Assembly: GCA_002451165.1 (NCBI GenBank)
Contig: DKBH01000123.1
Coordinates: 204-5,908, forward strand
DNA: 5,705 nt
Direction: 5' to 3'
Origin: Nitrospiraceae bacterium UBA6905
GTDB lineage: Bacteria; Nitrospirota; Thermodesulfovibrionia; Thermodesulfovibrionales; UBA6898
Each line of letters starts with the position of its first letter. Position 1 is the first letter of the stretch. Position numbers and translations under genes: made by a program. This document shows, piece after piece, positions 1 through 5,315 of the stretch. The notes beneath the pieces were generated by a model. It made no database searches. It saw nothing but the letters and a program-made list of their open reading frames with translations, and was not told where the DNA came from.

Positions 1-410
1 AAGCCGATGAGCGGCACCTTCAGCTCTCTCCGCAATATCCGGATCGTCTCGATCACGAAGGGCATGCTGTCTTCCGTATCGGGGATCACCAGCCTGTCCA
101 CGCCTGCCTTGGTCCTGACCGGATCACCGAGAATCGGCCCCTTCTTGTCATGGAACTCCAGGGCCATTCCCATCGCCTCCGCCGCTATCAGGATGTCGGA
201 AAAGAGAATGGCGGCATCCACGCCAAGGACGTCTATGGGCTGCAGCGTGACCTTCGCTGCGAGTTCCGGCGTCTTGCAGAGGGTCAGAAAGTCGACCTTT
301 GCACGCACCTCCTGATACTCCTTCATGTATCTGCCCGCCTGCCGCATCAGCCATACCGGCGTATAGTCCGTTTTTTCCCCTCGGCATGCCCTGAGAAATG
401 TGTCGTTCAT
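1..410 (-). CDS. hemE: Uroporphyrinogen III decarboxylase, N-terminal part (runs off the left edge)
   Basis: Uroporphyrinogen decarboxylase removes the four acetate carboxyls of uroporphyrinogen III in the cytoplasm, giving coproporphyrinogen III. About 136 N-terminal residues are visible; the family is usually near 340, so over half lies outside. I translated the minus strand by hand. Residues 18-28 match the family signature PVWLMRQAGRY, with the substrate-binding arginines at 23 and 27. Residues 65-74 (DAAILFSDIL) carry the conserved catalytic aspartate at 72. The segment FHDKKGPILGDPVR (86-99) is also typical. The start is the ATG at 410, whose ATGA overlaps the stop of the upstream radical SAM gene. 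A GGGAG lies about 11 bases before it, rather far, so translation probably depends on coupling to the upstream gene. The reading frame is intact. The identification is very secure; the fate of its product here is inferred from the neighbour. Confidence 0.96.
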   Translation of the reverse strand, partial: MNDTFLRACRGEKTDYTPVWLMRQAGRYMKEYQEVRAKVDFLTLCKTPELAAKVTLQPIDVLGVDAAILFSDILIAAEAMGMALEFHDKKGPILGDPVRTKAGVDRLVIPDTEDSMPFVIETIRILRRELKVPLIG

Positions 411-1483
411 CGCGCAGTCTTCTCCCTTTCCATTCTTTTTGGCACATAACTGCAGAACGGCTCTTCTTCAAGGTAGTCGCCGTAGACGGAATATGCACGC
501 GCTCTGCAGCCTCCGCAGACATTGACAAACTCGCAGGAGCCGCATCTGCCCTTGTACTTCTTGAAATCCCTGAGGTCCTTGAAGAGCTCCGAATTCTCCC
601 ATATCTCCTTAAAGGACTTCTCCCGCACATTGCCGGCGGGCAGGTTGAAATAACTGCAGGGAAGCACGTTGCCGTCGACATCGATGAGGCAGATTAGCTG
701 GCCTGCGAGGCAGCCCTTGGATCCGCCGGTCGAAAACTTGAGGGTTCTTCTCTTGACCTTCTCGCCCTCCCCTTTTGCCCGCTGGAGCTGAACTCGGTAA
801 TAGTGCGGTGCACAGGTCGGCCTCACCAGCAGGAGGTCTTCTTCCTTTTCCATATCATAGTGCCAGTCAAGGATTTTGTCATAATCTTCCCTCGAGATAA
901 GCTCGTTCATGATCTCCTCGCCTCTTCCGGTCGGCACGATCATGAACATATACCAGGCGGTCGCACCGAGTTCCTTGGCAAGACGATATACCTGCGGGAT
1001 CTGCTCCTGATTGCGCTTGGTGAAGGACGAGTTGATGATGAACTCAATGCCGTGCTTTTTGAAGAGCCGTGCAGCGTTGATCGTCCCGGCAAAGGCACCT
1101 TGCTGGCTCCGGAAGTCGTCATGTACCTTTTCATCGGCGCCATCAAGGCTCAGCGACACGATCCTGATGCCCGCCTCTCTGATCTTCTCGCAGATCCCGT
1201 CCGTCACCAGCGTGCCGTTCGTCGCAAGGCACATCCGCAGCCCCTTGTCCGTTCCGTACCGGGCAATATCAAAGACATCCTTCCGGGTGAGCGGCTCACC
1301 GCCCGAGAGCACGACCACCGGCGATGCATAGCTCACAATATCGTCGATCAGCCGGTATGCCTCCTCCAGGGAAAAATCGGGATGCCCCTGTATCTCCATC
1401 TGCGATGAAGAACGGCAGTGCACGCAGCGCAGGTTGCATCTCCGCGTTATCTCCCACGCAATCCATTTCGGTGCAAATTCCAT
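407..1483 (-). CDS. ahbD: AhbD-like radical SAM/SPASM protein, probable haem synthase (Fe-coproporphyrin decarboxylase)
   Basis: A 358-residue radical SAM enzyme. The cluster motif CNLRCVHC is at residues 16-23, and the SAM-binding GGEP at 61-64. The C-terminal SPASM-type region has Cys 258, 265, 276, 314, 317, 323, 326 and 344, including CGSCEFVNVCGGC, and should bind an extra 4Fe-4S cluster. The opening KWIAWEITRRCNLRC, the VRPTCAPHYYR segment and IDVDGNVLPCSYF resemble the NirJ/AhbC/AhbD haem-biosynthesis group, with AhbD the best fit. AhbD oxidatively decarboxylates the two propionates of Fe-coproporphyrin III to vinyl groups, giving haem b. I chose the ATG at 1483 because AGGAGG sits four bases upstream and family homology begins there. 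The longer frame to 1552 adds 23 unconserved residues across the SD. The stop overlaps the hemE start (ATGA), supporting a haem role. AhbC or another SPASM maturase remains possible by eye. Confidence 0.82.
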   Translation of the reverse strand: MEFAPKWIAWEITRRCNLRCVHCRSSSQMEIQGHPDFSLEEAYRLIDDIVSYASPVVVLSGGEPLTRKDVFDIARYGTDKGLRMCLATNGTLVTDGICEKIREAGIRIVSLSLDGADEKVHDDFRSQQGAFAGTINAARLFKKHGIEFIINSSFTKRNQEQIPQVYRLAKELGATAWYMFMIVPTGRGEEIMNELISREDYDKILDWHYDMEKEEDLLLVRPTCAPHYYRVQLQRAKGEGEKVKRRTLKFSTGGSKGCLAGQLICLIDVDGNVLPCSYFNLPAGNVREKSFKEIWENSELFKDLRDFKKYKGRCGSCEFVNVCGGCRARAYSVYGDYLEEEPFCSYVPKRMEREKTAR

Positions 1484-1493
1484 CTCTCCTCCT
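1484..1493 (-). promoter_or_regulatory. Shine-Dalgarno that sets the ahbD-like start
   Basis: On the minus strand the sequence reads AGGAGGAGAG directly before the ATG at 1483. A full AGGAGG core sits four bases from the start codon. Nothing comparable precedes the longer start at 1552, so this site decides the start. Confidence 0.8.
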
Positions 1494-1585
1494 GAAAAGC
1501 CATAAGGCAATAGGCAACCAAGCAGAGGGCGAACTCCCTGCCCGATTATCAATTCTGCATGTTAGTGTTGATTTTACAGATTTTT

Positions 1586-1591
1586 ATTATA
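1586..1591 (-). promoter_or_regulatory. Candidate -10 box for the ahbD-like/hemE unit
   Basis: A perfect TATAAT on the minus strand lies just after the hflX terminator and about 95 bases before the ahbD start. The region 16-18 bases further upstream is T-rich (TTTATT) but not a good -35, and there is no TGn extension. The leader that would follow (1484-1579) can form a weak hairpin at 1522-1541. The perfect -10 in a gap between a terminator and a gene start is the main support. The promoter is inferred. Confidence 0.5.
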
Positions 1592-1611
1592 CCCCAAAGA
1601 GACCCGGAAAT

Positions 1612-1636
1612 AAAAACCGCCCCTTCCCGAAGGCAG
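1612..1636 (-). terminator. Intrinsic terminator after hflX
   Basis: On the minus strand, 8 bases after the hflX stop, CTGCC-TTC-GG-GAA-(GG)-GGCGG forms a GC-rich stem (one G-U pair and a two-base bulge). It is followed at once by TTTTTATTT. A stem plus a T run right behind a stop codon is the classical Rho-independent layout. It would separate hflX from the ahbD-hemE pair, though read-through is possible because all three genes share a strand. Confidence 0.6.
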
Positions 1637-1644
1637 CTCGCCAA

Positions 1645-3390
1645 TCAGTATGCCGCATCCGTCCTTCCGAACAGGTGGTATTCTATCGCATGGAGAAGGG
1701 GCTGCAGCGTTCTGCGGTCACACGCGGATACTGCTACAGCATGGAAGCGCAGCGACAGGTGTTCCGCCTCCTCGGGTTCAATCTGATCGATCTTATTGAA
1801 GACATACAGCCGCGGTTTGACGGCGAGATCGAGGTCCGAGAGGATCTGTTCGACCGACGCAATCTGTAGTTCATATCTCGGGTTCGATGCGTCGACCACC
1901 TGCAGCAGCAGGTCTGCGTCCTCAAGCTCTTCGAGCGTTGCCTTGAAAGCTGCCATCAGGTCCCGGGGAAGATCCCGGATGAATCCGACCGTATCCGTTA
2001 TGATCACCTCCCGCTCCCGCGGGAACCTGAGCCGTCGGCTCGCCGTATCCAGTGTTGCAAAGAGCTTGTCCTCTACGAAGGTTTCGCTCCTGGTCAGGGC
2101 GTTCAGGAGCGTTGACTTGCCCGCGTTGGTATACCCGATGATCGAAACAATTGGGATCCGGTTCTCGACACGGCGCGCCTTTCTCTGCCGTCGTGCCTCA
2201 CTGAGCATCCGCAGCTCCTTTTCGAGCAGATGGATCCTGTCCCTGACGCGCCGGCGATCTATCTCGAGCTTCATCTCTCCCGGTCCCCTTCCACCAATGC
2301 CGCCCATGAGACGGGACATGGCCGTACCCTTGCCGGCAAGCCGGGGGAGCCGGTATTTAAGCTGCGCGAGCTCCACCTGCACCTTCCCGTCCCTGCTGTG
2401 GGCGCGCCGCGCAAAGATATCAAGGATAAGCTGGGACCGATCGATGACCTTCAGCTCCGTCATCTCGCTTATTGCCTTGATCTGAGAGGGCGACAGGTCC
2501 TGGTCAAAGATGAGGAGCGTGGCACCCCGATTCATGGCCTTAATGACAAGCTCTTTGATCTTTCCTTCTCCCAGGAGATATCTCGGGTTGATCTCCTTTG
2601 GCCGCTGGATCACCGCATCAAGCACCACCACCTCGCTCGACAGGGCAAGCTCCCTGAGCTCATCCATGGAGTCTTCCTGTTCATGCCGCGTCTTTTTTGA
2701 GACCCCGATGAGAATCGCCCGCTCCAGCCCTGCTCCACCCTCCCGCCTGCCTGCAGCTGCCCGCACCTCTCGTACGTTCGCCTTTTCAGCTTCCTCCTCG
2801 AACGAACGCACAAAGGCAATAAAGTCAAAGCCCGGATCATGGATATCTGCAGGTTCGCGGATCGTGTAGGGCTGCTTGCCTCCCTGCGGATTGAGATGGG
2901 CCACATAGAGCCTGTCGGGTTGTCCGTCCCGTATGCCGACTGCAGCTATAACGTCGAACCTCAGGAGGGCGAGGTCTGTCAGGTCATCCTGGTTCAGCGG
3001 TTCGTCGTTCAGATGGGTATGGATGAGACGAAGACCCCGCAACGGCTTTCGTCCGAGGGGAAAATCATCAAGGCCCGGCAGGAAAATTCCTTTTGCATCT
3101 CCCACAATGACATGGCTGATCGCACCTTTCCGGGTGACCAGCACACCGATCTGGCGATTGAGGTCGGCAGACATTCCGGCAAGATAGCGGGCAAGCTCAC
3201 CGGTGACCAGTTCTCCGTGCAGGCGCCTGCGGTAGATCCGTTCCAGTGCATGGACCTGTCCGCCTTTCAGTCCCGAGAGATTTCCGTAAAGTTGTGGGAT
3301 ACCTGCCTCCGCGAATAACCCGTCTAAAAAGCCTATTTCCTGTATCATTGTAGCATAGTGACCGGAAGGTGAAGGAAAGGAGCGCTTCAT
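1645..3390 (-). CDS. hflX: Ribosome-associated GTPase HflX, long form with N-terminal extension
   Basis: HflX binds 50S and 70S ribosomes and splits or rescues them under stress, using GTP. The protein is up to 581 residues, against about 426 in E. coli. The HflX N-terminal domain begins near residue 222 and leads to the glycine-rich GGIGGRGPGE (363-372), then an Arg-rich helical linker. The G domain has G1 GYTNAGKS (419-426), switch I FATLDTASRR (444-453), G3 DTVGF (466-470), G4 NKID (532-535) and G5 SA (555-556), so it should be active. Residues 1-200 form an extra domain with YGNLSGLK (35-42) and an HTH motif at 124-126, as in long HflX of several anaerobic phyla. The start is uncertain. 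ATG 3390 overlaps the macro-gene ATG, ATG 3348 is the alternative, and neither has a clear Shine-Dalgarno. A terminator follows the stop. The reading frame is intact. Confidence 0.95.
   Translation of the reverse strand: MKRSFPSPSGHYATMIQEIGFLDGLFAEAGIPQLYGNLSGLKGGQVHALERIYRRRLHGELVTGELARYLAGMSADLNRQIGVLVTRKGAISHVIVGDAKGIFLPGLDDFPLGRKPLRGLRLIHTHLNDEPLNQDDLTDLALLRFDVIAAVGIRDGQPDRLYVAHLNPQGGKQPYTIREPADIHDPGFDFIAFVRSFEEEAEKANVREVRAAAGRREGGAGLERAILIGVSKKTRHEQEDSMDELRELALSSEVVVLDAVIQRPKEINPRYLLGEGKIKELVIKAMNRGATLLIFDQDLSPSQIKAISEMTELKVIDRSQLILDIFARRAHSRDGKVQVELAQLKYRLPRLAGKGTAMSRLMGGIGGRGPGEMKLEIDRRRVRDRIHLLEKELRMLSEARRQRKARRVENRIPIVSIIGYTNAGKSTLLNALTRSETFVEDKLFATLDTASRRLRFPREREVIITDTVGFIRDLPRDLMAAFKATLEELEDADLLLQVVDASNPRYELQIASVEQILSDLDLAVKPRLYVFNKIDQIEPEEAEHLSLRFHAVAVSACDRRTLQPLLHAIEYHLFGRTDAAY
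3376..3382 (+). promoter_or_regulatory. Shine-Dalgarno of the macro-domain gene
   Basis: AAAGGAG lies six bases before the ATG at 3389 and fixes that start. It sits inside the first codons of hflX on the opposite strand if hflX uses ATG 3390, or just outside hflX if ATG 3348 is used. Confidence 0.75.
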
Positions 3391-3937
3391 GAAGATAATC
3401 GCGGAGCATAGGATCGGGGAAAAGAACCTCCGTCTCGTCCAGGGTGACCTTACCGTGCGGGATGTCGATGCAATTGTAAATGCGGCAAACTCCTATCTGC
3501 GGCATGGCGGCGGCGTTGCCGGGGCGATCGTCCGCAGAGGAGGACAGAGCATCCAGGAAGAAAGCGACAAGATCGGCTTTGTTCCGGTGGGCCATGCTGC
3601 CATCACCGGAGCGGGCAGGCTGCCGGCAAAATTCGTCATCCACGCTGTCGGGCCGCGCATGGGTGAAGGGGATGAGGACAACAAACTCAGAAGCGCCGTC
3701 ATCAGTAGCCTGCAGCTCGCTTTGGAAAAGAAGCTCGCCAGCATATCCTTTCCGGCCATCAGCTCCGGCATCTTCGGCTTCCCCAAGGACCGCTGTGCAC
3801 GTATCCTGGTTCATGAAGCACGGGACTTTCTGAAAAAACATGCTTCCGGCAGCCTTCGTGTCGTCGAGTTCTGCATTTACGATGATGAAACACTGCAGTA
3901 TTTCAGGATGGCGTTCGAAACCCTGGGTCCGGCCTAA
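3389..3937 (+). CDS. Stand-alone macro-domain protein (ADP-ribose binding / probable ADP-ribosyl or O-acetyl-ADP-ribose hydrolase)
   Basis: The 182-residue product is a single macro domain with no other domain, tail, signal peptide or membrane segment. The ADP-ribose site is clear. QGDLT (18-22) and DAIVNAAN (27-34) hold the adenine-side Asp and the conserved Asn pair, HGGGVAGAI (39-47) is the catalytic glycine loop, VIHAVGP is at 83-89, and the phosphate loop PAISSGIFGFP is at 122-132. The layout resembles the archaeal Af1521 and YmdB/MacroD group. Family members remove ADP-ribose from acidic residues or cleave O-acetyl-ADP-ribose; others only bind. Which applies here cannot be read from sequence. 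The start is set by AAAGGAG six bases upstream. The gene lies between two minus-strand genes. Its ATG overlaps hflX's longest start by two bases, and its TAA overlaps the vorB-like stop by four. No promoter or terminator of its own was recognised. Confidence 0.93.
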   Translation: MKIIAEHRIGEKNLRLVQGDLTVRDVDAIVNAANSYLRHGGGVAGAIVRRGGQSIQEESDKIGFVPVGHAAITGAGRLPAKFVIHAVGPRMGEGDEDNKLRSAVISSLQLALEKKLASISFPAISSGIFGFPKDRCARILVHEARDFLKKHASGSLRVVEFCIYDDETLQYFRMAFETLGPA

Positions 3938-5001
3938 CCCCTTCTGCTGTAAGCTTTTTTGATCTTTCCGTAGAGCTCTTCCGGCGTGAAGACAACGCCT
4001 CCGGGTCGACCGTAAAACAGGACATCAGATTTGCCATTCACCGCCAGCCTGACATCTTCGACCATCTGCCCTGCATTCATTTCTACAACCATAAAGCTCC
4101 GGCCTCTGCCTGCACGGGCTGCGAGTTGCCCTGCCGGAAAAGGGAAAAGGGTAATGGGCCGGAACAGTCCGACTTTGCTGCCTTCCTTCCGGAGTTCTTT
4201 AACTGCCGAGAGACCGATCCTCGCTCCGACCCCGAAGGCCACAACAATCAGGCGCGCATCCTTCGTGTCATATTCTTCGAACATGACCTCGTTCTTCTTC
4301 ATGTCCTCATATTTCTTCTGGAGCATAAGGTTCTTCCGTTCCAGTTCACCAGGCCCCATGCAGAGCGAGCGAATGACACGGGGCCGTCTGTTCTTCGCCC
4401 CGTCCAGCACCCAGTTCTTCTTCGGCAACCGCGGTCTCTTGTAGGGCGTAGGATAAAAGGGTTCCATCATCTGGCCGACAACACCGTCACCGAGTATCAT
4501 GACCGGCGTGCGGTACTCGTCAGCCTTGTCAAAGGCGCGCATGGTCAGATCCCACATCTCCTGCAGGTTAAACGGTGAGAAGACAAGGCAGCGGTAATCG
4601 CCGTGCCCCCCTCCCTTGACCGCCTGGAAATAGTCAGCCTGGCTCGCCGTGATATTGCCGAGGCCCGGACCGCCCCGCTGGATGTTCACGATCACGGCGG
4701 GGAGTTCAGCGCCGGCCAGAAAGGAGATGGTCTCCTGTTTCAGGCTGATGCCGGGGCTGCTGGATGATGTCATTGCTCGTGAACCGGCAGCTGCAGCACC
4801 GTACACCATATTGACGGCGGCCAGCTCTGACTCGGCCTGTATAAAGATCCCTTCCACCTCGGGCATTCTCCGCGCCATATATTCCGGGATCTCGTTCTGG
4901 GGGGTTATGGGATATCCCGCATAGAAACGGCAACCCGCGCGGATGGCGGCCTCGGCAAGCGCTTCATTCCCCTTCATCAGCAGCGTCTTCTTTTTCGGCA
5001 T
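3934..5001 (-). CDS. vorB: 2-oxoacid:ferredoxin oxidoreductase alpha subunit, VorB-like
   Basis: This is the alpha subunit of a thiamine-diphosphate, CoA-dependent oxidoreductase that interconverts 2-oxoacids and acyl-CoA plus CO2, passing electrons to ferredoxin in the cytoplasm. The 355-residue length is normal. Seen are MKGNEALAEAAIRAGC (9-24), GYPITP (29-34), QAESELAAVN (55-64) with Glu57/Glu59 where the cofactor-activating Glu is expected, TSSSSPGISLKQE (78-90), GGPGLGNITASQAD (110-123), and a C-terminal half ending in GGVVFTPEELYGKIKKAY. This pattern is closest to VorB (branched-chain 2-oxoacids); KorA or PorA-type specificity cannot be excluded. I chose ATG 5001, with AAGGA five bases upstream; the longer frame to 5067 would begin upstream of the TATAAT box. 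No ferredoxin, beta (TPP-binding) or gamma gene adjoins it in the window: downstream is the convergent macro gene, upstream the divergent glyQ. Confidence 0.92.
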   Translation of the reverse strand: MPKKKTLLMKGNEALAEAAIRAGCRFYAGYPITPQNEIPEYMARRMPEVEGIFIQAESELAAVNMVYGAAAAGSRAMTSSSSPGISLKQETISFLAGAELPAVIVNIQRGGPGLGNITASQADYFQAVKGGGHGDYRCLVFSPFNLQEMWDLTMRAFDKADEYRTPVMILGDGVVGQMMEPFYPTPYKRPRLPKKNWVLDGAKNRRPRVIRSLCMGPGELERKNLMLQKKYEDMKKNEVMFEEYDTKDARLIVVAFGVGARIGLSAVKELRKEGSKVGLFRPITLFPFPAGQLAARAGRGRSFMVVEMNAGQMVEDVRLAVNGKSDVLFYGRPGGVVFTPEELYGKIKKAYSRRG

Positions 5002-5006
5002 GTAGT

Positions 5007-5011
5007 TCCTT
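5007..5011 (-). promoter_or_regulatory. Shine-Dalgarno of the vorB-like gene
   Basis: The minus strand reads AAAAGGAACTAC before the ATG at 5001, placing AAGGA five bases from the start. This supports the internal methionine over the ATG at 5067. Confidence 0.7.
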
Positions 5012-5031
5012 TTCCGTCCCGAGTTCGTGTC

Positions 5032-5040
5032 ATTATACCA
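5032..5040 (-). promoter_or_regulatory. Extended -10 promoter of the vorB-like gene
   Basis: The minus strand reads TGGTATAAT, a full extended -10 (TGn plus TATAAT). It would start transcription about 25 bases before the ATG at 5001, leaving a short leader with the Shine-Dalgarno. No good -35 lies at 16-18 bases, which is acceptable for an extended -10. ATGACA occurs further up but is about 24 bases away from the box, too far. Confidence 0.65.
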
Positions 5041-5261
5041 CGCCCCTGCCGATATTTTTCCTGTCATGGTTTCGACCGATGTTTCGCTCCGGTTCTCAGA
5101 GCCGGATTAATGCTTGATACCATCATTCCACAGGCGGCCTCTCTGTCATGCGACGTTTAATGCCCTGTCCCCCGGATAGATCACGCGTATAGCTGCATGA
5201 TACCGGACACAGCATGCGGGCTGTACATGCCGTGAGGCCTTGCCCAGCTTCGGCGTGCTCA
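5041..5261. other. Intergenic region between divergent vorB-like gene and glyQ
   Basis: No gene is supported here. I see no tRNA cloverleaf, T-box leader, riboswitch core or tandem repeat. It contains one short perfect-loop hairpin (5089-5105) and several scattered GCATG/CATGC hexamer-like words around 5192-5230 that do not form a convincing structure. Short frames crossing it have no Shine-Dalgarno or recognisable product. Confidence 0.5.
5089..5105. repeat. Short inverted repeat / hairpin upstream of the vorB-like promoter
   Basis: CCGGTTC-TCA-GAGCCGG gives a seven-pair stem (one G-T wobble) with a three-base loop. It lies roughly 55-70 bases upstream of the -10 of the vorB-like gene. No T run follows on either strand, so it is not a terminator. 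It may be an operator half-site pair or chance; function unknown. Confidence 0.4.
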
Positions 5262-5289
5262 TTGACAAAACGCCCGGCCATTATTTAAC
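5262..5289 (+). promoter_or_regulatory. Candidate promoter of glyQ
   Basis: A perfect TTGACA at 5262-5267 is followed after 16 bases by TTTAAC (5284-5289), four of six matches to the -10 consensus. Transcription would begin near 5296, leaving about 20 bases of leader that carry the glyQ Shine-Dalgarno. Such a short leader leaves no room for a T-box element. Confidence 0.5.
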
Positions 5290-5304
5290 ATTTTTCTTCA
5301 CAAC

Positions 5305-5310
5305 GGAGGT
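5305..5310 (+). promoter_or_regulatory. Shine-Dalgarno of glyQ, decides a TTG start
   Basis: GGAGGT lies five bases before TTG 5316. The nearby ATG at 5312 is only one base away from this site and is in another frame, so it cannot be the start of this protein. Confidence 0.8.
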
Positions 5311-5315
5311 TATGT

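Noticed and set aside
803..1408. 201-codon plus-strand open frame opposite the ahbD-like gene
   Set aside because: It is antisense to a clearly recognisable radical SAM protein and shows no family motif or Shine-Dalgarno; a shadow frame of GC-rich coding sequence.
1484..1552. Upstream extension of the ahbD-like protein to the ATG at 1552
   Set aside because: The extra 23 residues are not typical of the family and the strong AGGAGG lies within them, directly serving the ATG at 1483.
1796..2485. 229-codon plus-strand open frame opposite hflX
   Set aside because: Very rich in Ser and Arg, typical of an antisense shadow; the minus strand encodes the full set of HflX G motifs.
3197..3841. 214-codon minus-strand frame opposite the macro gene and running into hflX
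   Set aside because: It overlaps the macro domain fully and hflX in another frame, with no recognisable domain.
3925..3960. Possible terminator after the macro gene (GGGT...ACCC followed later by a T6 run)
   Set aside because: The stem is only four pairs and the T run is about 14 bases away, so it does not fit an intrinsic terminator.
5002..5067. Upstream extension of the vorB-like protein to the ATG at 5067
   Set aside because: It would include the TGGTATAAT promoter and the Shine-Dalgarno as coding sequence; family homology begins just after the methionine at 5001.
5190..5235. Repeated GCATG/CATGC words in the glyQ upstream region
   Set aside because: Spacing is irregular and no extended stem forms; likely chance.
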